Program-made: the position numbers and the translations under genes
In this document: positions 7,839-16,909 of the stretch, piece after piece
How the letters are laid out: every line of letters starts with the position of its first letter
How positions within the stretch are numbered: the first letter of the stretch is position 1
The notes under the pieces: generated by a model
Told to the model about the DNA's origin: nothing
What the model saw: only the letters and a program-made list of their open reading frames with translations
The model's database searches: none
Assembly: GCA_024641855.1 (NCBI GenBank)
Contig: JAHECG010000023.1
Span: forward strand, 1-33,480
Length of the DNA stretch: 33,480 bases
DNA from: Betaproteobacteria bacterium
GTDB taxonomy: Bacteria; Pseudomonadota; Gammaproteobacteria; Burkholderiales; Thiobacteraceae
Reading direction: 5' to 3'

Positions 7839-8786
7839 TAGTATCCATCCACTCATCCAAATCGCCAGCGCTCCACCTCCTAAAAAAAACACCAAACCTA
7901 AGCTACGCCAAAAACGATAATGCCCCGCCAACGTCTCCGGCGGTCGTGTCGATAATAAGAAATGTCGGTCATGTTCCGGCGCTGAAATGCGGTGAGCGAT
8001 AGGCCGAGATATTAGTTCCGTTTCTTTTTGCCGCGCCAGCCGGAACGCTTCACGGTGCATGTCCTCCCACTCATCCGGATCGATTCGTCCATTGCGATTG
8101 GTATCGAATCGATGCAACAAACTAATGGGATCAGCTTGCCAAACACTTATCTGGGTAGACACTTCGTCCATTTTATTAAACGGTGTCTGCCCTGGGTCAT
8201 GGGTAGAGAAATCGCCTAACACATACAGTGCATCACCCGGCATGATGCGTTCTTCCGTGATGCGCGCATCACCTTCATACCAAATCTGCTGATGTGCCGA
8301 TAGGATCTCCGCTTGATATGGAAATATCCTGGCTGTGCCCGTACTATCTTCGATTCCGAAACAATACTGACTCGACTCGGATTGCTCGGGCCAAAAGAAA
8401 AGGTTAGAAAATAAGGTCGTGACCAAGTCGTGCGCATGACCCGCTTCACCACGCCGCGCTACTTCCCATCGATACCACAAACAGGGAGTACCTGAACGAC
8501 CGGTCATTAGTGGTTCGTTTTCGAGTTGCACGGCTCGACCCAGTAATTCAACATAGCCTTGGGGCGCAGTCGCGATGTTGCTGGTGGGAATATCTTCGAT
8601 CAAGCGCGCTCGGCGCTGGCCGTGCTGCCAGATCCAAAATCCCACCATACTGAGCAGTGCACAGTAAACAATGCCGAGTGCAATCTTGCTAATCAGGGGG
8701 AAGTCATGCAGGGCATACCATGCCAACAACAGCACGCCCAGAAACAGCGCGCCAGTGGCCAAACCCAGCGGATTCGAGCGATGCAT
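7830..8786 (-). CDS. GIDE-domain membrane protein with EF-hand (copy B)
   Basis: 318 residues and clearly paralogous to the convergent copy A. Two N-terminal membrane segments (about 8-26 and 34-53) precede DIPTSNIATAPQGYVELLGR (65-84) and GTPCLWYRWEV (99-109). The middle is longer and hydrophobic (LVTTLFSNLFFWPEQ). An EF-hand loop, DTNRNGRIDPDE, lies at 228-239, and a C-terminal membrane segment at about 295-315. All twelve loop positions fit calcium binding, with Asn at the fifth. The start codon overlaps the lemA stop as TGATG, so translation is coupled to LemA. LemA/GIDE pairing is a recurring bacterial arrangement of unknown role. Protein identity to copy A looks low outside the motifs, so the duplication is old. 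Confidence 0.82.
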   Translation of the reverse strand: MHRSNPLGLATGALFLGVLLLAWYALHDFPLISKIALGIVYCALLSMVGFWIWQHGQRRARLIEDIPTSNIATAPQGYVELLGRAVQLENEPLMTGRSGTPCLWYRWEVARRGEAGHAHDLVTTLFSNLFFWPEQSESSQYCFGIEDSTGTARIFPYQAEILSAHQQIWYEGDARITEERIMPGDALYVLGDFSTHDPGQTPFNKMDEVSTQISVWQADPISLLHRFDTNRNGRIDPDEWEDMHREAFRLARQKETELISRPIAHRISAPEHDRHFLLSTRPPETLAGHYRFWRSLGLVFFLGGGALAIWMSGWILLR

Positions 8787-9358
8787 CAGCCAAACAGCTG
8801 TTTGATGTCCACGTCCTGTTTTTCTTCGTCCTTGAAATCGAGTAGGTCAAAGGGACGAAAATTGAAGCGCTGCGCGAGTAACACATCTGGAAATTGTTCG
8901 ATGCGCACATTGTTGATGTTGACGCTCTCATTGTAAAATTCGCGGCGATCGGCAATTGCATTTTCCAGGCCGGTAATGCGCTGTTGCAGGTGCTGAAAAT
9001 TATCGTTGGCTTTCAAATCAGGATAGGCCTCGGCCAATGCAAATAGGCCGCCTAGGCCTGCGCGCAAGGCACCCTCAGCCTGACCCAACGCGGGAATGTT
9101 TTGCGCTTCACGTGCTGCGGCCACACCGGCGCGCGCCTGCATGACCTTCTCCAGCGTATCCTGCTCGTATTTCATGTACTGCTTGCAGGTTTCCACCAGC
9201 TTTGGTAATTCGTCATGGCGCTGTTTGAGCAGCACATCGATATTGGCCCAAGCTTTGGATACATTGTGCTTGATCTGCACGAGGCCGTTGTAAAGCATGA
9301 CGAAATACACCACACCGACCACGATCAACCCAAATATGATGAAACCAAAAATCCCCAT
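8786..9358 (-). CDS. lemA: LemA family membrane protein
   Basis: 190 residues, normal for LemA. One N-terminal membrane helix (about residues 3-24) leads into the long helical LemA domain. Typical stretches are LVQIKHNVSKAWANIDVLLKQR, ELPKLVETCKQYMKYEQDTLE, AYPDLKANDNFQHLQQRI and YNESVNINNVRIEQFPD. LemA proteins are widespread and their molecular role is not established; they are often encoded with TPM or GIDE-domain proteins. A GGGGG tract lies about 6 bases before the ATG. The stop codon overlaps the start of GIDE copy B by one base, which points to a shared complex. The family call is firm; the gene symbol is the family name. Confidence 0.95.
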   Translation of the reverse strand: MGIFGFIIFGLIVVGVVYFVMLYNGLVQIKHNVSKAWANIDVLLKQRHDELPKLVETCKQYMKYEQDTLEKVMQARAGVAAAREAQNIPALGQAEGALRAGLGGLFALAEAYPDLKANDNFQHLQQRITGLENAIADRREFYNESVNINNVRIEQFPDVLLAQRFNFRPFDLLDFKDEEKQDVDIKQLFG

Positions 9359-9378
9359 GCTTGCCCCCAGTCAGATTA

Positions 9379-9405
9379 CAAACATCGCCATGAATGCGAT
9401 GGTTT
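9379..9405 (-). terminator. Weak terminator-like hairpin after the H1-like gene
   Basis: CATCGC (9383-9388) and GCGATG (9396-9401) pair around a 7-base loop, and flanking AAAC/GTTT extends the stem with one bulge. On the minus strand it is followed by only TTTG, so termination is likely to be weak and lemA may be read through from the upstream gene. Confidence 0.3.
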
Positions 9406-9467
9406 CAAACTACCTGGGACCCATAGTAAACGGCGCGGGGTGCTTGGGCAACACGGCGGCTTTTCAG

Positions 9468-9899
9468 TTAGTGATTTTGTTGCTCTTCCTGCAGATCACA
9501 TAGACGTTGGTCAATTTCCAACTCAGCTTCGTGCCAGTCCTGTTCCGGATGACCGCCAATGAAGCCGCGCTGCTCTGCGCGGAAATAAGCAGCATCACAA
9601 ATCATCCGATAGCGCTGCTCGGGGGTGACAGCAATACCAGTATTTGCAGTATTCTTAGCCGTTTTGCGTTTAACCGCCTCGCCATTACCTTTGGTTGAAG
9701 ACGTAGTAACACGCGTGCTGGTTTTTTTTACCGCAGGCTTACTGGCATCTTTCAACGCAGCCTTAGGCGTCGCCACTTTCTTAACCGCGGTCTTAGCTGC
9801 CGTTGTTTTGGCGGTCGTCGTCTTTTTAGTTGTTGATGCTGACTTTGGAATCGCCGCAGTTTTCTTGCTTGCAACAGTTTTACTAGGGGTTTGAGTCAT
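9468..9899 (-). CDS. Histone-H1-like basic protein with DUF2934 domain
   Basis: About 143 residues. The first 85 or so are low-complexity Lys/Ala/Thr-rich sequence (runs such as KKTTTAKTTAAKTAVKK) like a histone H1 tail. The last 50 match a DUF2934 domain: RYRMICDAAYFRAEQRG, then GGHPEQDWHEAELEID. The basic tail suggests nucleic-acid binding; DUF2934 has no assigned function. Three in-frame ATGs exist. This one is preferred because GGGAGA lies 7 bases before it, overlapping the upstream ATGs. It lies upstream of lemA on the same strand, 109 bases away, and a weak hairpin separates them. H1-like tails vary quickly in sequence, so homology should be judged on the C-terminal part. Confidence 0.8.
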   Translation of the reverse strand: MTQTPSKTVASKKTAAIPKSASTTKKTTTAKTTAAKTAVKKVATPKAALKDASKPAVKKTSTRVTTSSTKGNGEAVKRKTAKNTANTGIAVTPEQRYRMICDAAYFRAEQRGFIGGHPEQDWHEAELEIDQRLCDLQEEQQNH

Positions 9900-10106
9900 T
9901 GCGGTATCTCCCATCATAAAGATTCATGTATCACTATAACACGCCGATTATGACGAATGCATTGCAGCCACACAACAACTGTTTAGTTGTCGATATCGGT
10001 TCATTGTAGTACTGAGCAATGCTTATGCCAAAAAATCAAGCCGCACTAAAACAAGAAAAAAACAGTAATGAATTGATTATAAAAGATAAATAAAAAAACA
10101 GAGATA
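9900..10106. other. AT-rich intergenic stretch
   Basis: The gap between the convergent-side end of tldD and the H1-like gene start is AT-rich, with A-runs near 10080-10098. I see no RNA gene or complete ORF here. It must hold the promoter of the H1-like gene, but no box is convincing. Confidence 0.5.
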
Positions 10107-10137
10107 TTCAGTTCGCACCATTAAAGTGCGAACTGAA
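10107..10137 (-). terminator. tldD terminator hairpin
   Basis: A perfect 12-bp inverted repeat (10107-10118 with 10126-10137) around a 7-base loop lies just past the tldD stop. On the minus strand it is flanked by a T-run before the stem, and a seven-T run follows nine bases after it. It is the strongest hairpin noted in the window and probably ends the yhdP-tldD operon transcript. Confidence 0.65.
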
Positions 10138-10158
10138 AAAAGCAGAACCGACTTCGTG

Positions 10159-11643
10159 CTAGGCCGTGCCGCCGACCGTAAGACTATCAATCTTAAGGGT
10201 TGGCTGCCCGACTCCAACCGGCACGCTCTGGCCTTCCTTGCCGCAAGTACCGACACCGGGATCAAGCGCCATATCATTGCCGATCATAGAAACCCGTGTC
10301 AGCACATCCGGACCATTGCCAATCAGCGTGGCGCCTTTGACCGGATAGGTAATTTTACCGTCTTCAATCATGTAAGCTTCCGCTGCTGAAAACACAAACT
10401 TACCGCTGGTGATATCCACTTGGCCACCACCGAAATTTGCGGCATACAAACCATGCTTCACCGATTTGATAATTTCTTCCGGGGTTTTGTCGCCATTGAG
10501 CATGTAGGTATTGGTCATACGCGGCATCGGAATGTGCGCAAACGATTCGCGACGCGCATTGCCAGTCACGCCCACGCCCATCAGGCGCGCATTCAACGTG
10601 TCTTGCATATAGCCTTTGAGGATGCCATTTTCGATCAGCACCGTACATTGCGTTGGATTGCCTTCATCATCGACGTTCAATGAACCGCGCCGACGTGCCA
10701 ACGTGCCATCATCCACCACCGTCACACCTGCTGCCGCGACTCGCTCACCGACGCGACCAGCAAAAGCCGAACTACCTTTACGATTAAAGTCTCCCTCTAA
10801 GCCATGGCCGATCGCCTCGTGCAATAAAATACCAGGCCAACCCGCACCCAACACCACAGTCATGGTGCCCGCCGGCGCTGGGCGCGCGTCAAGATTGACC
10901 AAGGCTTGATGCACGGCTTGTTGGGCGTACTGGGTCAAAATCTCATCTGTAAAATAAGCATAATCGAAACGACCTCCACCACCGGAAGATCCTTGCTCGC
11001 GGCGCCCATTGGCTTCTGCGATGACTTGCAAAGATAAGCGCACCAAGGGGCGCACGTCAGCAGCGACTAAGCCATCGGAACGCGCCACCAACACCACTTC
11101 GTACTCGCTTGCCAGTCCAGCCATCACTTGGGTAATGCGGGGATCTAAGCTGCGCGCAATCTGTTCCAGTTTTTCCAGCAAAGCGACTTTGTGCGCATCT
11201 TTTAAGCTGACCAATGGGTCGTGCGGTAAATACAAAGCCGGGCGCTTAAGCTGTAAACGACCCTGCTGGTCGTGGGTCAAGCTCGGTACTTCCACCCGCG
11301 CTTGCGCACCGGCATTGGCGATGGCGCGCGTCGCGGCCGCAGCTTGTTGCAGAGCCGGCAGGGTGATGTCGTCGGTGTAGGCAAAGGCAGTTTTATCACC
11401 TGCGACCGCGCGCACGCCGACGCCTTGTTCAATACTAAAGCTGCCCGATTTAACCTGCCCCTCCTCCAAACTCCAGCTCTCGGCGCGACTGTATTGAAAG
11501 TACAAGTCCGCAAAATCAACATCGTGCGTCATAATTTGGCCTAACACCTGCTGCAAACTCGATTGATCGAGTCCATAAGGGGCGAGCAGATTATCGTGCG
11601 CAGTCGCTAACAGGGTTTCGCCTTGGATTGCAGTTTCCGTCAT
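10159..11643 (-). CDS. tldD: Metalloprotease TldD
   Basis: About 494 residues, close to the 481 of the E. coli protein. TldD pairs with TldE/PmbA to form a zinc protease that trims unfolded or modified peptides in the cytoplasm. The zinc motif [11 protein letters not shown] is at 277-287 (TTG numbering), and the conserved tail [16 protein letters not shown]...LTVGGT is intact. [18 protein letters not shown] near the N-terminus also fits. A TTG start 6 bases upstream is possible; the ATG with AGGTTGA before it is preferred. It is the last gene of the yhdP operon, 35 bases after the amidase gene, and is followed by a strong hairpin. No tldE is in the window, which is usual, because it lies elsewhere in many genomes. 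Confidence 0.97.
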   Translation of the reverse strand: MTETAIQGETLLATAHDNLLAPYGLDQSSLQQVLGQIMTHDVDFADLYFQYSRAESWSLEEGQVKSGSFSIEQGVGVRAVAGDKTAFAYTDDITLPALQQAAAATRAIANAGAQARVEVPSLTHDQQGRLQLKRPALYLPHDPLVSLKDAHKVALLEKLEQIARSLDPRITQVMAGLASEYEVVLVARSDGLVAADVRPLVRLSLQVIAEANGRREQGSSGGGGRFDYAYFTDEILTQYAQQAVHQALVNLDARPAPAGTMTVVLGAGWPGILLHEAIGHGLEGDFNRKGSSAFAGRVGERVAAAGVTVVDDGTLARRRGSLNVDDEGNPTQCTVLIENGILKGYMQDTLNARLMGVGVTGNARRESFAHIPMPRMTNTYMLNGDKTPEEIIKSVKHGLYAANFGGGQVDITSGKFVFSAAEAYMIEDGKITYPVKGATLIGNGPDVLTRVSMIGNDMALDPGVGTCGKEGQSVPVGVGQPTLKIDSLTVGGTA

Positions 11644-11678
11644 ATTCAACCTATCGATTCAATTCACATTAACAAAAA

Positions 11679-12560
11679 TTAGCACTTATGCAAGGTACGG
11701 TGTTGCAGCGCCGGCAAACTCTTACGCAAACTGCCTTGATAGGCAGGATTTACGCCAGCAATGACAATGCCTGAGCCACGTGGCAAACGATCCAAAATCA
11801 CACCCCATGGATCGACGATCATGCTGTTTCCGTGCGTCTCGCGGCCGGGAAGATGATAGCCCCCTTGCGCCGGTGCAATCACATAAGCCAGATTTTCAAT
11901 CGCGCGCGCGCGTACCAGTGTTTCCCAATGGGCTTTACCAGTGGTATCGGTAAATGCAGAAGGCAAAATAATGATGTCTACATCGCCCATGGCACGGAAG
12001 AGTTCCGGAAAGCGTAAGTCATAGCAGATGGATAAACCCAACTTGCCGAAGGGCGTATCGACCGTCACGATTTCTTTGCCAGGTTCGATCGTCGCTTGCT
12101 CGTGGTAATGCTCATTACCGAGATCCAGATTAAACAAGTGAATCTTGTCGTAGCGCGCCATGACTTTACCTTTGTCATCATAGACTAGGCAGCTATTGCG
12201 CACTTTATTCGGAACGCTAGCCACGAGTGGAATCGAACCACCAACTAACCAAATTTTGTGCTTCTTGGCTTGATTCGCCAAAAAGCGTTGAATCGGGCCT
12301 TTGCCTTCTTCTTCACAGACGGCAACTTTGTCGGTCTCTTTCATGCCCATAACCGGGAAAAATTCAGGCAAGGCCACGAGCTTTGCACCTTGCTCCACGG
12401 CCATTTCAATTAAGCGTTCCGCCTCATCCAGATTAGCTGCAACATTCGGTCCTGAAGCCATTTGGATCGCAGCCACTTTGAACACCCCGGGCTGCGGTTT
12501 GATTTTAGCGAAACTGGTGCGGGTTTTTTTCTTGGCGAAGCTTGCAGTTTTTGTACTCAT
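11679..12560 (-). CDS. Nitrilase-superfamily amidase (Nit-like)
   Basis: 293 residues of the carbon-nitrogen hydrolase family. The catalytic Glu-Lys-Cys triad is visible: Glu66 in ALPEFF, Lys139 in YDKIHLF and Cys179 in SICYDLRFPEL. The sequence falls in the Nit1/Nit2 group, which includes deaminated-glutathione amidase and omega-amidase, so a metabolite-repair role is the best guess. The core normally begins near FKVAAIQM (residue 27), so the first 25 residues are a Lys-rich extension (two SFAK copies). The start is kept because its ATG overlaps the upstream stop as ATGA. It sits between a small exported-protein gene and tldD, as in related operons that begin with yhdP. Confidence 0.92.
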   Translation of the reverse strand: MSTKTASFAKKKTRTSFAKIKPQPGVFKVAAIQMASGPNVAANLDEAERLIEMAVEQGAKLVALPEFFPVMGMKETDKVAVCEEEGKGPIQRFLANQAKKHKIWLVGGSIPLVASVPNKVRNSCLVYDDKGKVMARYDKIHLFNLDLGNEHYHEQATIEPGKEIVTVDTPFGKLGLSICYDLRFPELFRAMGDVDIIILPSAFTDTTGKAHWETLVRARAIENLAYVIAPAQGGYHLPGRETHGNSMIVDPWGVILDRLPRGSGIVIAGVNPAYQGSLRKSLPALQHRTLHKC

Positions 12561-12898
12561 TGCAGATCCGTAATTTGAAGTTTAATTGTATCGATGGGAT
12601 TGTCGTCGATCATTTCTATCCGCTCAGCCTCCAGCCCCAAGGCAATCAGCCAACCACGTAACTCTTCCGCTTGCGCAATCGATTCATCTCGCTTTTGATG
12701 ATGCAAGCGTATGCGCGTGCGATCTGATTTCGCATAAGCTGCGAATGCCTGCTGCAACTGTGACTCAGCACGAACGACTTGGCCACTGCGTGGCGATTGC
12801 CAAAATTCTGAGGGCAAGGTGAAGGTCTGTGCAGCGCACTGCGCGGCACAGAGTAAGCCAATCATTATCGCCAGCACACTACGCGATTTGCGTTTCAT
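12557..12898 (-). CDS. Small exported protein of the yhdP operon
   Basis: 113 residues with a clear signal peptide (KRKSR, a hydrophobic core, likely cleavage after AQCAA near residue 23). The mature protein is about 90 residues. It has a helix rich in Gln/Ala and Lys/Arg, and a RIRLHHQKRDESIAQAEELR segment followed by GWLIALGLEAERIEM. This weakly recalls the Arg-Ala-x-x-V/L pattern of OmpA-C-like peptidoglycan-binding folds, but I do not claim that family. It overlaps yhdP upstream and the amidase gene downstream by 4 bases each (ATGA), so it is certainly translated with them. The periplasmic location fits with YhdP. Function unknown. Confidence 0.8.
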   Translation of the reverse strand: MKRKSRSVLAIMIGLLCAAQCAAQTFTLPSEFWQSPRSGQVVRAESQLQQAFAAYAKSDRTRIRLHHQKRDESIAQAEELRGWLIALGLEAERIEMIDDNPIDTIKLQITDLQ

Positions 12899-15800
12899 GG
12901 CGCAACTTCCTTTGCTTTAGTGTTGACCTTGACCACCACTGGGTTCTCCCACGTGCCAGTCACATCATATTCATAAGACGCGATCCGTCCCAATGGGTCC
13001 TTCAACAGCTTTTGCAGTACAAAGGTACCAACCCCCGCAACGGGCCCTCCAAGAAAGGCCAACAAAGAAACGCTATCGCCCACGACAGGCACTACTTTAA
13101 CGCGCAAGTTCTGCGATTCCCTAGCTAAATCGGTCGCCCCGCTCATCGTGACTAAGGCCGCAGGGCCTTGCATCACAAAATCGTTCGTACTAATCACGCC
13201 CTGATTTACATTCATCACACCCAAAATACTATCAAACGCAAAGCCTTCACTAAAGATATCGCGAAAATCCAGCGTCAATCGTCGCGGCAATGATTGCAAA
13301 CTCACCAAACCCAACAATTTACCAACACCTGGATCGACTTTCATGAATTGTCCTCGATGCGTATCGAGCGTCATATTTCCACTCAGCGTTGCTAAATTAA
13401 AATCCTGCGGGCTACCGCGCCAACTAAAGTCGCCGTTGAGTGTTGCTATTCCCCCCCGAATCCGTTCCGGATAACCCATACGCGCCAACAGTTTTCCGAC
13501 GTCCTTGACATCCAGATCGACCTTTAATTTTGACGTCGGCTGAACCAGCCAACTCTGCCATACCCCGTTTGCGTTTAAAGTTGCCTCTGGGTTGCTAACG
13601 CGCAAACGCTCAATCAGCCAATCATTTCCCTGCTTATTGGCTTGCAACTCAATTTTGCCGAGATTGGCTTTTTTTAACTGCATATCGTCTATCACGATAT
13701 CTAAAGCGGGTAATTGCAAATCATGCCCACCAGCGGCTTTGACGCCTCGCGCCGGCGCTGCTTCTGGGTAAACAAGACGTTGAAAGTGCGCCGTCATGCG
13801 GCCACCTTCGCGTTCGCGCCAATTCACATCGCCCTGCATCTCATCACTACCGACCGAGGCTTGCCAAGCTTCGTCTTTAGATACCGCATCCAACTTAAAA
13901 TGATTAAAACGGCGGCCCAGAAAATCGAGCGTCTGCACATTAAGTCGAATGCCGGATAAAGGCAGCAAAGGCGGCTCTTCCTCACTAGAATAAATAAGGT
14001 TGCGCCATAAATCCGCATCGAGTTTTTCCAGTTCGCCATCCACCCACACACCATCTCGCGTGGGGTTGGCGACGGCGCCCCCTAAACTAATTTGGCCTTT
14101 GACAATTTTTGCTTCGACGCCCTGAATATCACGCAAAAATTGTGCGGATAGTTGCTTACCAAAACTTAACTTAAGCGCATCATGACTTTGATCAATATAG
14201 TTGCGTTCAAATTTTAGCTGCTTTGTTTCCGATGCTAATTTATCGAATGGATAAGGGAGTTCAGAGGCCATACCCGTCAAGTTGGACACCACCACCGCAT
14301 TCACCGCCCGCTTGCGAATCGCGATCGAAGCGGACCACTCGGAACCACCTTGCAAACGCTGTGTAAACGGACCAGTGAAAGCCTGTCGCAATCCTTCCGC
14401 GCTAACGCGTCCCGCAGCGCCAATACGCAACACACCATCTGTCGTAGTGCGTGAACTAATCGTCACCGGACCACCCAAGACCTGGGCAGTGATTCTTGGA
14501 ATCGTAATGGCGCGATCGGTAAATTCAAGCTTGCCGCTCGTTTTGTCTAACGCAGGGGCGTTGGCTGTCAGCCAAACCTTATTCACTTGAAATTGATAAT
14601 TTCCAGCAACCCGCGTGTCTTGCAAATGCTCCAAGGGCAAGCGCAATGAGAGTGCCAACTTCCCATTACCCTCAGCACGCATCTCCTCTGCAAACCCCTC
14701 CAGACTCTGTCCAACTGGGCTCTCCTGAATAAAGCGCAAGTGATCCATCGTCGCGCCTTGCGTTTCTCCATCGATTTCCAGCACAGGTTCCACATGCGCC
14801 AAATCTGCTATCGCGATTTTTGCCCGCAAAATCCGCGTATGGAAGATGCTGCCTTGCGCACCGTTGATGTCCATGCGCTTACCATGAAAATCTAAATTCG
14901 CTTGTGCTTGTTCGATACGTGGCCACGCTGGCACGTACTCTAAGATGCCGTCCTGCACTTTGGCGGTCACTTGAAAAATCCCGGTGCGATCATCGACAAA
15001 GGGGAAGTCGTTGAGCGGGCCTTTGAGTTTCACGCGCACATCATCTGAAGTGCCTTTGAGAATAGCGGTTTGTACCCAATGATGGGTTTTCTCGCCGACT
15101 ACGCGCGGCAAGTAAAGATAGGTCGCGGTCGCATCGGCACGCGTCAAGCGGCCTTCGATATCGGCCTTCCCGACACCGTCGGGCAAATTCTCATACGTAC
15201 CTGAAACTTCACCCTGCAGATGGGCATTGGCAAACATCGCCTTTTCGATGCTCAACCGCATGCTTCGATTTTTAATACGCCATTTCGCCGCGACATTCAT
15301 TTCATCGAATTGCAAGGCTTGTCGAAACACGAGCGGCATATCTATTAACGTTTTTTTTCCGGTCAGTTTAAGCGTGCCGCCGTTACGATCGGCTTGCAGT
15401 ACACCGTTCACGTTCGTGAAGCCCGGTAATTTACCCAACGCCTGTATGCCAAGTTCACTGAATTCGCCTTGCACACTGTAATCCTGCGGTGCCTCTGGTG
15501 CCCCGCTCCATTTCAAAGATAAGGTCTTAAAAGCGCCTTGCGGTGAGGCCTCTTTCAAGCGATTGCGTTGTCCTTCACTTAAAGGTAGATAGTTGGATAA
15601 CGCTAACAAAGGGGAAATACTAAGACCTTCGACGCGAAACTCACCTTGCTCCGGTCGTTTTTCGGCGGCTGCTTCGTAACTCCCGTACAAGTTTTGTACG
15701 CTGAATCGGCGTCCCGCCCCTGCATCGAGTTGCATGCGCTTGGATTCAAAAGCAAAGCCATGCGGCAGAATCCGCCACCCAAGATGCCCGGAAAGTTGTG

Positions 15801-16812
15801 CCACATCCAGCTCAGGCAATTTCAAGCCTAAGCGGACTTTGACCTTTTGCAATTGCACCTGTGCCGATAGTGCAACCGGCCTTCCCTGCTTAAGCTCTGT
15901 CCATAGACGCATCGCCCCCGTACCGCGGCTAACACGATACGGTAATTCTATCCAGGGACGCCAAGCCGCAATGTCCGTCTGACCGAGATCGACGAACAGG
16001 GCACCCGACCAGTCCTGCCAATGATCTAAGGACTTCCCGCGCAAGTCCCCGCGCAAATCAAACGTAGAAGCCAACGCCTTAGGGGCATTTGCGACAATAC
16101 CGAAACGATGATGTTTGCCGTTATTGACCAACCGCAGCCCAACATCTGTCAACAACAGTGGAGGAGCGTCACGCAACGCATCGCGCCACTCCAACATCGC
16201 GTGATTCAGTTGAATGGACTCTTGTCGCAACAGCCAATTACCAAAATCACTCGGGGTTGTACTGTCGTTCAGTGCAGTTGCAATCCCCTTCACAAAAATT
16301 AAACCATTGGCTTCCCGCTTAAGTTCGAAGCGCGGGCGCGTAATCTCCAAGCGATGCAAGCGCAATTCCGCAGTCACCATTGATATCCAGGATAAGGTCG
16401 CATCAATGTGATCAAAGCTTAAGGTCGGTAAGCCTGCAGGATCATGTACCACCACTTGTTCCAGTATCAAATGCGGGCGCAGCCCAAGCCAACCCGATTC
16501 GATCTTTGAAATGGACACCTTTTGACCCAAGGTTTGGGAAATTTTCATCTCAATATCGGGACGATATTGATCGATATTTGGCAAAATCCACCAACGCAAT
16601 GCGACCACAACCGTAGCGAAAAACAGTACCCACGCCATAACGGCGTAGAATAAAATGCGGCGGAAAAGGGGAATCCAGGAGGCCAAAATATGAATAGCAA
16701 TAGAAGAAAGTGAAATTATGCCAGGAATATAGCCAAGCGCGGGGCTGCAGACGCGATATAGTTTAAACAGCCGTACCCGGCTCAAGGTTATATTCAGTCG
16801 CCCAGGGAACAA
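12895..16812 (-). CDS. yhdP: YhdP family AsmA-like envelope protein
   Basis: A very long protein, up to 1305 residues (E. coli YhdP is 1266). A membrane helix (about 51-78, ending ALRWWILPNIDQYRPDIE) is followed by a large periplasmic part with the DUF3971 region and an AsmA-like C-terminal domain (LLARMGYPERIRGG, then GVGKLLGLVSLQSLPRRLTL and SGATDLARESQNLRVKVVPV). YhdP, with TamB and YdbH, is linked to moving phospholipids to the outer membrane. The outermost start is a TTG without a ribosome site. A TTG at 16686 or the ATG at 16638 would put the membrane helix at the N-terminus, as in known YhdP, so the first 42-58 residues are doubtful. It heads an operon with the small exported protein, the amidase and tldD. 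Confidence 0.92.
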   Translation of the reverse strand: MFPGRLNITLSRVRLFKLYRVCSPALGYIPGIISLSSIAIHILASWIPLFRRILFYAVMAWVLFFATVVVALRWWILPNIDQYRPDIEMKISQTLGQKVSISKIESGWLGLRPHLILEQVVVHDPAGLPTLSFDHIDATLSWISMVTAELRLHRLEITRPRFELKREANGLIFVKGIATALNDSTTPSDFGNWLLRQESIQLNHAMLEWRDALRDAPPLLLTDVGLRLVNNGKHHRFGIVANAPKALASTFDLRGDLRGKSLDHWQDWSGALFVDLGQTDIAAWRPWIELPYRVSRGTGAMRLWTELKQGRPVALSAQVQLQKVKVRLGLKLPELDVAQLSGHLGWRILPHGFAFESKRMQLDAGAGRRFSVQNLYGSYEAAAEKRPEQGEFRVEGLSISPLLALSNYLPLSEGQRNRLKEASPQGAFKTLSLKWSGAPEAPQDYSVQGEFSELGIQALGKLPGFTNVNGVLQADRNGGTLKLTGKKTLIDMPLVFRQALQFDEMNVAAKWRIKNRSMRLSIEKAMFANAHLQGEVSGTYENLPDGVGKADIEGRLTRADATATYLYLPRVVGEKTHHWVQTAILKGTSDDVRVKLKGPLNDFPFVDDRTGIFQVTAKVQDGILEYVPAWPRIEQAQANLDFHGKRMDINGAQGSIFHTRILRAKIAIADLAHVEPVLEIDGETQGATMDHLRFIQESPVGQSLEGFAEEMRAEGNGKLALSLRLPLEHLQDTRVAGNYQFQVNKVWLTANAPALDKTSGKLEFTDRAITIPRITAQVLGGPVTISSRTTTDGVLRIGAAGRVSAEGLRQAFTGPFTQRLQGGSEWSASIAIRKRAVNAVVVSNLTGMASELPYPFDKLASETKQLKFERNYIDQSHDALKLSFGKQLSAQFLRDIQGVEAKIVKGQISLGGAVANPTRDGVWVDGELEKLDADLWRNLIYSSEEEPPLLPLSGIRLNVQTLDFLGRRFNHFKLDAVSKDEAWQASVGSDEMQGDVNWREREGGRMTAHFQRLVYPEAAPARGVKAAGGHDLQLPALDIVIDDMQLKKANLGKIELQANKQGNDWLIERLRVSNPEATLNANGVWQSWLVQPTSKLKVDLDVKDVGKLLARMGYPERIRGGIATLNGDFSWRGSPQDFNLATLSGNMTLDTHRGQFMKVDPGVGKLLGLVSLQSLPRRLTLDFRDIFSEGFAFDSILGVMNVNQGVISTNDFVMQGPAALVTMSGATDLARESQNLRVKVVPVVGDSVSLLAFLGGPVAGVGTFVLQKLLKDPLGRIASYEYDVTGTWENPVVVKVNTKAKEVAP

Positions 16813-16909
16813 TTTCGCCTCGGGCTTTGTTTACCTTAGTATGGGACTGTTTATCATGAATTCAATATTTGGTTTTGAATTAAAATAACGCGGATTTTCA
16901 ACAACAATA

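Noticed and set aside
6913-8786. GIDE proteins as active ubiquitin-type ligases
   Set aside because: No RING or other E3 catalytic domain is visible in either protein, and no ubiquitin-like or E1/E2 gene lies nearby.
16687-16812. The first 42 codons of the yhdP frame as certain coding sequence
   Set aside because: They begin at a TTG without a ribosome site and place the membrane helix unusually far in; they are kept only as the outer limit of the gene.
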